DNA of 64,000 nt from Mercenaria mercenaria (lineage: Eukaryota; Mollusca; Bivalvia; Venerida; Veneridae). Positions 42,857 through 54,809 of this stretch are shown here, piece by piece (positions within the stretch are counted from its first letter, which is position 1; every line of letters starts with the position of its first letter). The stretch covers positions 1 to 64,000 of the forward strand of contig NW_026463373.1 in the NCBI RefSeq assembly GCF_021730395.1, in the 5' to 3' direction. Below the pieces are notes generated by a model. The model saw only the letters and a program-made list of their open reading frames with translations, was not told the DNA's origin and did not search any database. A program made the position numbers and the translations under genes.

Positions 42857-43155
42857 CAACGGACGGGCGGTCAGCATCCAAAACATGTCTGCTCTATAAT
42901 TCAGTTATGGTCGGATCTTCACCAAACTTGCTGACAATGTTTGTGGGCATTACATCTCGGCCAATTTCGATAACCAGCCAAATTGTACCAGGCACTCTTT
43001 GATTATAGTCCTTGGATTATTCGAAAAACAGGGAATTTAGCCTTGTCCGCTCTTTTAAGTCGAACAGTTTTCATCCGATCTTCACCAAACTTGCTGACAA
43101 TGTCTGTTGGCATATAATATCTCAGCCAAGTATTATTACCACCCAAATCGCCAAA
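42857..43155 (-). repeat. Two reversed modules of the 160-bp array family
   Basis: GATCTTCACCAAACTTGCTG occurs twice (near 42914 and 43078), with AGCCTTGTCCGCTC between. This is the reverse of the module at 9360-9655. Confidence 0.6.
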
Positions 43156-43437
43156 TGGCTGTTGTAGGGAGGTTGCACCATAAACTTGTTTTAATGATGA
43201 TACGCAGAAAAAAAAACAACTCAATGAATTACGTGTATTACATATGAAGTGAAATAAATATAGAATAAAAAGATTATTTAAGGTCTAACATTGTTCTGTA
43301 TAATATATATCTGAACTCATACCAAGCTGGGAAAAACTAGAAAAGGCAGGAATACAATATTCAGTGAAACATTTTTAATTTATTATAAACTATTATTATC
43401 ATGATTATAGTAAGATAAAATAGATATAGAATAAAAA

Positions 43438-43599
43438 GGTTATTTAACATTGTACTGTACAATACGGGATATATTTGGACTCGTACCCAGCTGAGAAAAC
43501 CATATTGAACTCGCATAGCGGCTCGTCCAATATGGTTTTCTAAGCTGGGTACGAGTCCAAATATATCTCCGTATTGTACAGAACAATGTTAAATAACCT
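43438..43599. repeat. Near-perfect hairpin with arms of about 70 bp
   Basis: Left arm TTTGGACTCGTACCCAGCTG and right arm AGCTGGGTACGAGTCCAAAT pair, extending out to ATTTAACATTGT and ACAATGTTAAAT. The loop is CG-rich (ACTCGCATAGCGGCTCGT). A worn extra arm lies at about 43275-43350. Confidence 0.8.
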
Positions 43600-45655
43600 A
43601 ATATTAATTGCATAAATGAAAATTGTATAAATTGATACTTAAAGGCAATATATATTTTTAGGGGTATTTGTCTACGAACGAATGTGATATTAATAAGGAT
43701 GAATGTGATATTAATTAGGTTATGTGATAGTGTAAACTGTATTTGGATGTTGTTGTTTTTCAGAAGGCCACATTTAAAATTAAAGATGTATCATTTTGCA
43801 CTGATCTATATCTTCATGTGCTACCTTCTATAAATAAAGATGTTATTGTTATTATTATTATTATTATTATTATCATTATTATTATTATATAATTCAAAAG
43901 TAAACATAAAACAGGCTTTTAGGTTCGTTAACTTTTTCTAAACGTCTAAAAAGTAGGCAAATTGCAGTAGGTAAATTGTGCATATTTGATTTGGTGGACA
44001 TTACTGTATCAGAGAAGGTCGCCTAGTAAACAATTAAGGTCTAAAATAAATTGTTTGTTTCCGGTATCCCGACCTACCCTAAATGTTTGGCCCGACCTTT
44101 AACAAAAAGTTGCAAAACTGCACATTTTTATGCTTTAAACATGGTCAGTGATGTTAGAAATCAACATACTGATTAGGCAATTAAGAGTGTTTCTGGCTGT
44201 GTTTATCAGAATATGAAAATAATCATGTTACACATTTCCAGATAATGAGGATTTGAGAGTTATACAGACGATGGTGAATACTCATGATACTGTTGACTAT
44301 AAGATGCATGTATAAAAATAAAATCAGCTGTAATTCAAAGTCTGTTGCTAAAAGATATTTGATATGACTTCGTCTTTACTAAAAGTCTGTGAAAGAGGTT
44401 AGGTAAGAGGTTTATGACAACAAAAAAAAAAGGATAATAAGCAAACATATTACTGTATTTGTTTTCTACTAAGCTTTAAATATGCGACATATAGTATATT
44501 GCTTTATAGTTAGGAGAGGTTATATACAGTGTACTTTTGATAATGTTGACTTTAGGAACTTTAAAAAGAATCAGTTTTTCAAAATGTAGTATTTAACCTA
44601 TGTTCTACAATGCTCATGCTGTCAACACAACTCACAAAAACATGTCCTGCGATTGATACCCCCTCCTCAACCCTCCCCCCCCCCCACACACACACACACC
44701 CGAAAGTTATTGTTAAATCTTATTTCCAGATTGACAAAACTGCAAAATCTTGGCCGGACAAAATTTGTTTAATTGATTTGTTTAATAATCACAATACTAT
44801 ACCTGCAAAATATATGATAAGTTTAAATACTTTTTTTTCTCATGTAACTCTTTGGAGTTTTATCCTTAAATTTCTCTTCGTCCCATAAGGTTAACAGTCT
44901 GAATTTAAAAGAAACTTACCTTTTGAATTATAAAGTTGTCGGATAAATCAACGTTTGGAAATAGTCTCTTTAGAGTTTTTTTCTCATATCTAAATCCTTT
45001 GTTTACTCATATGCTCCTTGTCTCGTGTAATCCAGATTTGCAATGCATTAAACTTAATATTACTTCCGCACTCATTAATTATCTCCATTCAGTATGCAGT
45101 CCCATGCAATTTCATTGTCTTTCATAATCATTATATTCGTTTAGGGAGTATATGGTGCAAGTCGTGGGTTGAATAAAAAAAACATCTAAATACAATACTA
45201 AATAGAATATATGCACAGAGCGGGAATACTCACGTTGTGTAACCCTTTTTGTGAAGCATTTATAAATGTTCTCCCTAACCTCCAACATATCAAATTACTG
45301 GAAGACTGTGTAAACCAGTGCGAATGTATGACTAATAAACAACACGTGTAGAAGAAGACCCTTAGGTGAATTTACATGTGTATAGAATGCATTTTTTTCC
45401 TGAACAGTTTAAAAATGATGAAAAAATCCGGTTCTGCGTGAAAAATAGACAATCTCGTGCAATTTTGTAAGTTTAATGTGCGAATGAAATATTATTTATA
45501 AGCGCCTGTTCAGGCCTTTATGAGAACAAGTAAATATCTCTTTGCAAAATTATACCAGTTAGTTTAATAACTAAAAAACATTCAACAAACTTTCTTTCCA
45601 ACCTAATTCCAACGTCTCCTAGGCGTCTAAGTCTGACGTCTTCATAAAATTCTAA
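43600..45655. other. Intergenic; microsatellites only
   Basis: An ATT/TTA microsatellite at about 43845-43890 and a C-run followed by (CA)n at about 44668-44700. No gene is recognised. Confidence 0.4.
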
Positions 45656-46210
45656 CTAAACACTTGAACTTCTCGAAGGTGTGTGAAAGGTGGATACCCA
45701 ATGTTTTGACCTAAGAGCAAAATGCACAAATGATGTAATGTTGCGAAAAGCTTCTAAAAATCTATAAAAAAAAATACAGATGAAAGGAGGTTTAATGAAC
45801 TTCTCACAAGTGATGAGACATGGGGATATTATTTCCAACCTGGAAAGTGGTTAAACAACGAACAGTGGCTTAGGAAAGGGCAAGAACGACCAGTTCCTAA
45901 AACCCTGTTGTGCAACTACCCAGTGCGACCGGCAAATCTGTTACTGGAAGGTTTTCCAAGGTCAAGGTTCTAAAATCAATTAGAAAACATTACATTAAGC
46001 GTCGCCCACAAAATGGTTTACGAGGCATTTGTCTTATTCATGACAATGCATCTTCATATAAGAGAAATATTGTACAGCAGTATTTACAAGACCAGCAGTT
46101 CGAGCAAATATTCGAACGACCTTAGCCCCTTTGATTTTTCATTTTTCCTTTGCTAATAAAAATGATGGCTTGGCGTTGCTACAATTTCAGAAGCGCCCTA
46201 AGCAGCGCAG
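45656..46210 (+). pseudogene. Mariner-like transposase remnant
   Basis: Pieces in different frames read KVCERWIPNVLT, then LTSDETWGYYFQPGKW (first catalytic Asp), then GICLIHDNASSYKR (second Asp), then a worn LSPFDFSFF where the third Asp block (YSPDLAP-like) would be. This is the order of Tc1/mariner (mariner clade) transposases. In-frame stops and frame changes show that it is dead. The N-terminal helix-turn-helix region and terminal repeats were not found. Confidence 0.65.
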
Positions 46211-46475
46211 TGGATCAGGGTCTGCATTATATACTAAGGGCAGACTACTTTGCGACTTTCAGGTCACGGATATCCCGGATGAAAAAGTGCTAAGGGTAAA
46301 TATTTTGAGAGACTCTGCAATGGTATAAGTAATATGCTTAAATACATGTTTTCTATATTTTATAGTGAGAGTCTCAAAATTTTCTGAATTCCCCTTGTTA
46401 CATTCAAAATGATACGTGTGAAATGTCAGTTGACTCGGCGATTGCCAAGACGAAACTAAATGTTACATTTCGCAT

Positions 46476-46754
46476 TTGCGTGCGAGCTATTTGCATAGAT
46501 CTGGTGTTTTCACGTTGGCTCGCGTGTCAGGACGAAATATAATGTTCGTTATGTCGCGTTGGTGTGCGCTCCATATACATGTATCACATTTTGTTGTGTC
46601 GTTCTGGCGCGCGCGCCATCGCGACACAGAAAACATTTTATTTCGTCTTGGAGCGTACAACAACGCGCCAACACGGAATAAAATGTTTCGTTCAGTTAAT
46701 ATATCATTGTGGTACGTTGTTGATTTTGATTTAATCATATTTTATTGCTTCTGA
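46476..46754. mobile_element. GC-rich foldback repeat
   Basis: GTCGCGTTGGTGTGCGCTCC and GGAGCGTACAACAACGCGCC pair, and within them TTGTGTCGTTCTGGCGCG faces CATCGCGACACAG. Open frames on both strands here are consequences of the palindrome. A related end lies at 46920-46960 (GCGCGTTGGTGCGCC). Confidence 0.5.
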
Positions 46755-46975
46755 ACACATAATACATAGCACATATACATAATAAGTAACAAAAGCAAAT
46801 GGGTTGGGCTACAAGTTATTGCAACATTAGAAGTCAGCCCTTCCCAAGTGCGTAACATTAATAGCAAATGAAAAATGAACGAGTGTACGTTGCCGATAGT
46901 TGACAATACAAGAAACTTAGGCGCGTTGGTGCGCCCCGCAGGTCGACACAACGAAAACTGCGGGCATAACGAACT

Positions 46976-47250
46976 TTATATTACATTTTTATTTTGGGTT
47001 TAACGTCGCTCCGATACAATTATAGGTCATATGGAGACTTTCCAGCTTTGATGGTGGAGGAAGACCCCAGGTGCGCCTACGTGCATTATTTCATTACGAG
47101 TGGGCACCTGGGTAGAACCACCGACCTTCCGTAAACCATGGCTTCCCGCATGAAGAATTCAACGACCCGAGTCAGGCTTGAACCCACATCGGTGAGTGGC
47201 AAGTGATTTAAAGTCAGCGACCTTAAGCACTCGGTCACGGAGGCCTCACA
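46976..47250 (-). mobile_element. tRNA-derived SINE with 11-bp target-site duplication
   Basis: Flanked by CATAACGAACT at 46965-46975 and 47251-47261. Read on the minus strand: A box in GTGACCGAGTGCTTAAGG (tRNA-Leu/Ser-like), B box in GGGTTCAAGCCT, then a body with CACTCGTAATGAAATAATGC and a tail GACGTTAAACCCAAAATAAA. The tail shares GTTAAACCC with the SINE at 24914-26772. Confidence 0.8.
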
Positions 47251-47261
47251 CATAACGAACT

Positions 47262-48627
47262 ATCCTTCATTAGCTACCATAGAAAGCACTAATTAAATTC
47301 AAAACAGTGCAGGAAACTTGCAGGGAGTAGTTTAAATGTACACCTGAGACACCTGAGAATAAGGTAAGATGTCAGTTTTGTAAAACAAACTAAAGAAGCG
47401 GTTTTTTTTTTAATTCAATCTTTCTCCTTCGTTTGCAGTATTTGTTTTTATATTTTGATAACAGATTTCCCCCATAATATCAGTAATGTAAACAGGAGGT
47501 CATATTATAGTTTAAATACTAAAATAAAGTGTCACCATTAATATGTTTTTTTTTCTGTTCTTTTGATGGACCTGTCTAAGATAGTTCTTGATATAATGTG
47601 AATTAGATTTACATATTATTGAGACAGGGGCGTAGCGTGATCAGTTTAGATGTTACTCAAGGGAAGAGTGTGGGGGAGAGGAATCCCCTCCTCCGGCAGG
47701 GTCCGGGGAGCCTCACCCGTGGAAACTTTAGAACAAACATAGAGAAAGCAGGGTGGCTTCTGGTGACTCTTCTCACCAAAACTATGCTTCCTCTGAACAA
47801 AAAGGTCTAATAAGTTGAAGAACGATACAAATCGGGGTCGTGGAGAGGGGTTGGGGCTGGCAATTTGGAAGGACTTGGACTAATTTCAGGACGAAATTTG
47901 TTATTCACAAATTAAGCAACATGAGCTCTTTTTCCAAACTTATTTGTTGTATACAAAATTTGCATCCACTATACATTTTACTATGGAAAGACAAAAGCGT
48001 TAAACATTGCAGTAATAATATCAATGACGGCCATTTCCGCGAGATTGCGCGCGTAATCTGACGTCCTTCACCTAAAACATGAACAAAATGGCCTCATTCC
48101 AAACATTCTTTCAAAATTAAACGCCAAAACATTCAAAAAGAACATTTAATTATAGCTTTAACTAATTTTTCTGACGTCAAAGATCACAACTGAACGATAC
48201 GACTGTATAAATTATCACTGGAGTTAAACATATTTTAAATAAAAACCAGGAACTGTATTTTTATCGGAAGGCGAATTATAGTTGAACGTGGGTGGGTCTA
48301 TTTTACTGTGACTAAAAGATCGATATCTTGACATTTATTTTGATTTTTTTGATACTCCTGGAAAGCAAATCAGTTATTTTTGTAGCAAGCTGTCGTAAAA
48401 TTGAATGGTATTTTTGTGCGTTTATATGGACATGAACCACACTGGAAGGCTTCTTGCCAATCAATCAAAAGAATCGCTAGCGCGATTCATAAATTTGCAA
48501 GAAGTCCCAAAAAATAGCATTCAATTCTTAATTAAAACACGGTTGTGATGTAATCCTTTGTTTGTTTTGTCCATTATATAGGTTATTGTACCGATACCGC
48601 TCTATACACACGATTATTTTACTATAC
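47262..48627. other. Intergenic, no recognised gene
   Basis: GGGGCGTAGCGTGA near 47628 and GGGTCCGGGGAGCC near 47700 resemble the borders of known dispersed repeats, but no matching second end was found. Confidence 0.3.
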
Positions 48628-48720
48628 CTGTCCATTATTAACCTGTAACTGTCCATTCTTAAAATAATGGATACTTTAAGAATGGACAGATACAGGTTAA
48701 TAATGGACAGGTATAGTAAC
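48628..48720. repeat. Hairpin with arms of about 43 bp
   Basis: CTATACCTGTCCATTATTAA and TTAATAATGGACAGGTATAG are exact reverse complements at the outer part; GTCCATTCTT and AAGAATGGAC continue inward to a short loop. Confidence 0.85.
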
Positions 48721-49736
48721 AACCTTGTACGTTGAGAGGTGCGAGTACATCAACCTATGAAATTCGAAAGTTTCGAAATATAAACTGCAACAATTTTTTT
48801 CAGAATTTGTAGTGTAGTAAAATAACCCTGAAGGGGAACGCATGATTTTGACATAAATCGCCCCACAAATTATCAGTCAAATGAAAATCAAACAATGTGC
48901 CAAAAATAATCATATATATACCGACTGTTAGTTTAAATCTTCAACCGTTAGAAAGTCGTAAAGTCCTCTTTGTGTACTCCTGAATCGCAACAGAAAAGTA
49001 TCGCAGATATACACCTGGTATGGCATTTTCAGTCGAAAATAGATATGAAAATAGGCAACGTAATGTAAAAACAAGAGCTGTCGGAGGACAGCAACGCTCG
49101 ACTATTCAACAGCCTTGTCATTTGAATGAATATTAAAGTCGAAAAGGGGGTATCATTTTGTATAAAATTGCAAAAATGTTTATGGAAGATGTGCAAAGCA
49201 TATCAGCTCATGACAATGGACAATTATGCAAGTTTCAATCCATTCTATTAGAAGGTACTGAGATACCAGTTTATATACAAAACATTTTACCAACAACTGC
49301 TTAGTCGAAAAAAATAGCATAATTTTGTGAAAATGCAAAGTAGAGTTATGACACCTGAGCACTGCATATCAGATCATCACAGTGAACAAGTGTGTGACGT
49401 TTTAATCCAGAGTTATGGTACCTGTGCAGTGTAAGCCAATGTATCACTGAATAAGGTTCATGTAAAGTGTTTAGAAACTGCCCCTCAGGTGAATTTTTGT
49501 TTTATGTTTTTAGGCATCATAGGCCTTTGTTTTTCATAAAATGTATACCAAACTGTTCAGAATATGTAGAAGAGTCTTTCAAGAGAATTGTTATGTTTGG
49601 AATAACAAATTTTCTCTTATATCACATGTACTTTGCTCGTCCATATTCTGTTGTCAAATTGTAGAAAATATCAAACTTTCTTTTCAAAAATATTTTGACA
49701 TTATGTCTATACTTATTGTGTGTCTAACATATTTCT

Positions 49737-49893
49737 CCTGGTACTCCCAGTGTTGAAAATGTTAAAAGCATGTACATTTCAAAACGTTGCAGTAATTGCG
49801 AAATGAAAGTGAAAGTATAGCTGTCAAAATGACAAAATACTGCTATGTTTAAGAAAATATGTAAGTTAACCATATTTCATTACTGGGAGTACC
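49737..49893. repeat. Short inverted repeat GGTACTCCCAGT / ACTGGGAGTACC
   Basis: Arms of 12 bp at about 49739-49750 and 49880-49892 enclose about 130 bp, a small MITE-like unit inside the 49071-50560 element. Confidence 0.4.
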
Positions 49894-50141
49894 CAGATAA
49901 AAGCACACACAACCAAAACAAACAAAGAAAAATACGTTTGAAAAAGAAGTTTATTCTACATATTTTCTACAAAACAGAACGTTGACAGCCGAAGTGCACG
50001 CGATATTAAACAAAATAGACATTCCTAAACAATCTTCCCTTTTATTATTTAAAGTATTTCCTACTTACTCTGAACATTTCAGTGTATTTATTATAAATGG
50101 TAATGGTCTGTGAGATATAAATTTCCAAAATTTATATTCAC

Positions 50142-50285
50142 CTTAGGGATGGTCTCCAAACACTTTTGATGAACCTTAACCAAATCGGGAAGCCGACGCA
50201 GACTCAGATGAAATAAAATAGTGGAAAACTGCAGGTCACCCAACACGACATAAACGAAATTGTTGCAGGCTTGGTTTGCTTGAAC
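50142..50285 (-). CDS. Possible 48-codon internal exon, unknown
   Basis: It is bounded by GAACAG as acceptor and AAG|GTGAAT as donor, length 144 nt, open in phase 0, with protein-like LRRLPDLVKVHQKCLETIPK at the end. No partner exon or homology is known to me, and it lies within a repeat element, so it may be chance. Confidence 0.2.
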
Positions 50286-50560
50286 CTGTTCATGGACGGT
50301 AGTGGAAGTGCAAGCTACCGTCCGCGCCCTCTAGCCCCGGGTTGAGCAGAACTCAACATTTACACATGTACCAGAATGTAATTTAGAGACACCCGCAGAT
50401 GTGTTCATACGGCGGTGCACACGGAACCTTCAATGATGCACAGAGTGCAATTCCATGAAAAGCGGATACAATAATGGTTGAGCCCTAAACGAGAAAACAA
50501 TGGGCAGAAATATCAAACTGGAGTCCAATAGATCTTCCTATTCTTTGAATAGTCGAGCTA

Positions 50561-51160
50561 AAAAGCATAATTTTCCTTTCTTTTTCAAATGCTGCAGACC
50601 TATCTTTCTCATGCTGTGTTCGTGTAAAATTGGTTAAATTATTGCCATAACTGACATTTGTTGCAGTCCTACCCAGAAATGAGCTATAATATCTATAAGT
50701 TTAAGACACTCTTAGGGGTGGTGGTCGGGGATTGAGGTGGATATAACATAGTTCATTCCGTAGAGGGGAAGATAACCGGATATTGCCGACCCGTCATTTA
50801 TATAAAATTGCAAACACAGCACGGACAAAGCATGGACAACTAGTGATACATACATCATACGGCCAAGTTAAATTTTACTTTTTGTAAAGGTACTTAAAAT
50901 CATTCATAAATATGACAAAACGAGATATGATCGAAACTTTCCTAAGAATCAGCACAGAATATCATTAGTGTTTAAAACACTTTTTATTGCAATACATTTT
51001 TATATGCAATCTAATTTAAACTCTATTTGACTTGGTATTTTGACTTGGCACAGAGACACAAATCAATGAATTGTCTTGGCCTCAAAGAGGACAATATTAG
51101 GGACATTATATAATATCACGACAATCTTGAATTTTTCGTGAGGACCGTGTTTTAAGTCAG
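50561..51160. other. Intergenic, no recognised feature
   Basis: AT-rich, without open frames of note. Confidence 0.35.
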
Positions 51161-51264
51161 AGAAAAGCCTCAAACTATCCATTATGTGAAAGAATGGACA
51201 ATCTCGGCGCGTTGCGCCTCGATTTGTCCATTCTTTCACATAATGGACAGTTTTCGGCTTTTCT
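51161..51264. repeat. Hairpin with CG-rich tip
   Basis: TGTGAAAGAATGGACAA and TTGTCCATTCTTTCACA are exact complements; the arms extend outward to AGAAAAGCC and GGCTTTTCT. The tip reads TCTCGGCGCGTTGCGCCTCG. Confidence 0.85.
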
Positions 51265-52260
51265 CCTTTACATATAAACTATCAATTCATTAATTTCTAC
51301 CTTATGAATATACTTTCTGGGTCATTATGCTAAGAGGCACCTACTCATCCCTACTTCACTCCGTCGTGGGAAGGGGGAGTATAGAGAAACAAAGTTTCAA
51401 CACCAGTCACCTTCTTCTTATGCCCTGACACCCATTTCCCAAAATTTATTGCCGGAAAAATACCTCAATCAAAATTATTTAACGCATGAAATAATTATAC
51501 ATCCTACACCTCAATACCTTTGAAATAACGGTAATACCCCGATTTCTTTAAACCTAGGATACACATATGTAATAAATGCTCCTAACCAGTATTTACGGTA
51601 AATTCTCTTTTAAATATTGCAGTTAAAGAATAATGTTGTAAGCATTATATTGATTTCTAGACCAAGGTTATTTTAGCCATCTGCTGCATGTTTACAATGT
51701 TTACAAGTTGCATTTTAATATAACAATCGTTCTTGCAATGAACATTGATTTTCAAAAAAATGTATCTCTACATCCTTGGAAATCAAGTAAATAATGATAC
51801 AGAGACAAAAGTCTTGTAACAGATGTTTAGGCTGAAATATAAAATCCAAGTTCACGAAACGATAATAAAGGAAATGTGTAGACGACATTAGTAATTAAAT
51901 ATTTGTACTTGAAGAATGAAATAAGAATCTTTTGAAATAGCTTCATCATTTGTTTCTGTTTTGAAATTGTGCATAAGTCAAAGTTTGTCCTCAGTAGTGT
52001 AATCAATTCCTAGGCAATTAATAGTATTTATTGCAAGGTGATTTGCATATATTCCGTTGTAACACGTATGCATACATGTGTACTTTATGACTGATGTGGA
52101 GTGTTATACTATGGCAGTGCGGATAACAAAGCCTAAATGTTAATTTATGAATTTGTTCTTTTTGCTCCCGTTGATTCTCTTTGATTATGGGATAGATAAT
52201 TTATTTTTGTTTGAGCGTAGCGAAATAGGAAATAATTAACAAATAATCAAGGCCTTCGAG
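51265..52260. other. Intergenic, no recognised feature
   Basis: AT-rich, without gene-like frames or repeats that I recognise. Confidence 0.35.
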
Positions 52261-52384
52261 TGGTTTATCGTCTAATTTACCACGGTTCAGAGTTCAGATG
52301 CGTAGGAATTGAACCACGAAGGCGTTAGCCCGAGTGGTTAAATACTGAAGCATCTGAACCGTGGTAAATTAGACAATAAATCAC
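52261..52384. repeat. Foldback hairpin with CG-rich tip
   Basis: GTCTAATTTACCACGGTTCA and GAACCGTGGTAAATTAGAC pair. Inside, TTCAGATGCGTAGGAATT recalls the foldbacks at 16313 and 41040. The tip is CCACGAAGGCGTTAGCCCGA. Confidence 0.8.
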
Positions 52385-53735
52385 AAATTTCCGTCTTTGT
52401 TTAACTGGAAATCAAATCGAGCCATGTTAGAATATTTGGGAATTCATAGTTGTTACAGACACAGTTGTTTATCTTTCTAAATTTTACTAGTGATGGGCAA
52501 ATTGCCATTAAGAAGATTGTTCTTATGGTCAATAGTAGCTATAGCATACATGCATCTGGAATCATATGTCACATAATGTGTATTTAGAATTTTAAATATA
52601 TTTAGATTTAAATAAGTATTTACAATAACAAGTGCAAGTGGAGCAAGAAAAAAACAGAATTTAGACATTTTGGTAGAAATTTTGATAAAAGAGCAACAGC
52701 AGTCTGCCGTCACAAAAAATTATAACAAAGTCACGGACCAAGACAACAGCATACTCATATGCTATGACATTGTCCATACCTCCATACCTACTCCTGATTA
52801 GTTTTTTTATTGCTTCTATAGAGTTTTTAACCTTTTTAATTTTTATTTTGGATCTTAAATGATACTCAGCTGAGGAACCGAGTATGCCACGCTACGCGCA
52901 TGTAAGATTTATGGAAGACCGTTCACACCGTAACGTTGTAATGGAAGTTTGTGGGAAAACAACTCTCTACATTAGAAATATCAATAACAAGAAATATCTT
53001 TTAAAAAGATGATCGGTGAATTGTAATAAGACAAATAGTGTATGAGGTCTTCATATCATTTGTGTTATTATATCATCTATCTAACATTTTGCAAAGAGCA
53101 AAACTAAACACGACACTTTAACAATTTAAATTATTCTCTTTTAATTTTTCACAAAGCTTTCGTAGGGGTGCAATTTTGTTTCGTTTTTCTACGACGAATA
53201 ATATTTGAACAGGTTTTTATTCTATTTATTAAACTTACTTATCATTTTTAGTTATATTAATATTCTTATATATGTATATATTCTACATATACTGAGCGTT
53301 GCACAGTCAACAGAGTGAAAAAAAAAAGATACTCTCGTTCAATCATAAATCTTTCATTTTGCTAAATTATCTGTAATGGTTGTGCGTTATCAAGTACTTC
53401 AGTCACGTGGGATAGGTCACGAATTCGTTCTTAGAGGGCAAGGTTCGCCGAAAAATATTATCACATATCATCCATCCACTTAATTAATTAATTAATTAAT
53501 TAATTTGTTTGTTTGTTTGTATTTAAACTACGAATTGAAACAAATACCCTAGCTGGTCAGAGACCATCAATTAAAAAAAATATAAAGGAAACTTACTTAA
53601 ATAATTAATGTTACCGTAAACATGGGAATTTAAGGTAATGTTTAATCAGGTCTGGTTCGTTAGTTATTAAACAAACTCGAGAAATAAGTGATTTTTGTTT
53701 CAAAAATTGAACCATATGGCGATATTTGATGTGTA
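52385..53735. other. Intergenic with (TTAA)n and (TTTG)n microsatellites
   Basis: The microsatellites lie at about 53480-53522. A stretch at 52905-52967 resembles 54495-54555 at protein level (see findings). Confidence 0.4.
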
Positions 53736-54413
53736 TTGAAAAAGAAGTTTTATGAAACGAGTCTCTCCAGCCATGCCAGCGTGTAAGCAGGATGTCATAT
53801 CATTCACGCAAAGAATACGCAAACATACCCAGAAATCTAAGTCAATTTGCTGGCTTATTGACGAAATTGTCTCCCTTGAAAACAGTTTATCGAATGTATC
53901 GATTAGCCAGTATCGGTCAATTTACACCTATTGAAATATAGAAGGGAAAAAACTTTAACACATCAAATGGCATCAAAAGCATTATCTGACAATATTTATT
54001 AAGTTATTGAAGTAATTTGCAATATTTGCACTTTCTTTCAATATAATTTTTAATAAAATAAAATATGATCTTCTTGCTTCCCTAAGCGTTTGAAATAAGT
54101 AACTATTTTTGATCCCGAGTTACATTGATTTCTGTAGGAAATGACAGATTTTAAGCTTTCCATGGTATTTTTAAATGATATATTCTCATATTTATACTCA
54201 TCTCACAACATTTATTAAGTTATTGAAGTAAACTGGAAAAGTTAATTTTTCTTTCAATGAGTTTATTTTTAAGTTATTTTTATGTCTTTTTGCTTCCCTA
54301 AACGTTTGAATATCACTGATTTTACTAATTTGGAAACTTTTGAAACGAGTCTCTCCAGCCATGCCAACGTGTAAGCAGGATGTCATATCATTCACGCAAA
54401 GAATACGCAAACT
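53736..54413. repeat. Local duplication: two near-identical 70-bp copies about 590 bp apart
   Basis: CGAGTCTCTCCAGCCATGCC and GTGTAAGCAGGATGTCATAT with the following ACGCAAAGAATACGCAAAC occur at about 53757-53826 and 54344-54412 with one visible difference. Between them TTTATTAAGTTATTGAAGTA is also doubled (about 53996 and 54210). Confidence 0.7.
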
Positions 54414-54809
54414 TCAGTATACTATTCATACGTTTTACGTTCGTTATTTTAGTGGAACTAAGACAATTCTTGAAAAATATGTGGTTTCGACTTATGTTTA
54501 TTGAAGGCCGTCCACATCATAATGTTATAATGGAAGTCTATAAGAAAACAAATGGTGGTCTGTCACCAGATACTATCAACAAACTTAGAGTCTCCTTTAG
54601 ATTGGCTCCCGTTACAGACACTTGGAGGCCAAGCCCCCCTCTCCTCTCCGCCCCTGCCAAACTTCGGCCACTATTTTAATCCTTTAAAACACACTGAGCA
54701 TATATCTCAAACATTAAATATGTTTTGTTACAAATTCAACATGTTTTAAAAATTACCATTTACTATCAGTGCAATAAAAAGTATGCTCTGTATTATTTTA
54801 TATTGAAAT

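Larger units (their letters stand above)
49071..50560. mobile_element. Modular element with TATTCTTTGAATAGTCGAGC right end
   Basis: It starts ACAAGAGCTGTCGGAGGAC, then GCTCGACTATTC (about 49099), which is inverted to GAATAGTCGAGC near 50545. This is the same end type as 9661-10948. The inside has two worn modules with AGAGTTATGACACCTG and AGAGTTATGGTACCTG, then about 0.9 kb of unrelated insert. Confidence 0.55.

Noticed and set aside
46476-46754. Frames of 92 and 83 residues on opposite strands
   Set aside because: They mirror each other because the DNA is palindromic there.
47619-47830. Frame beginning in GGGGCGTAGCGTGA sequence
   Set aside because: It resembles a dispersed-repeat border, with no second end and no protein homology.
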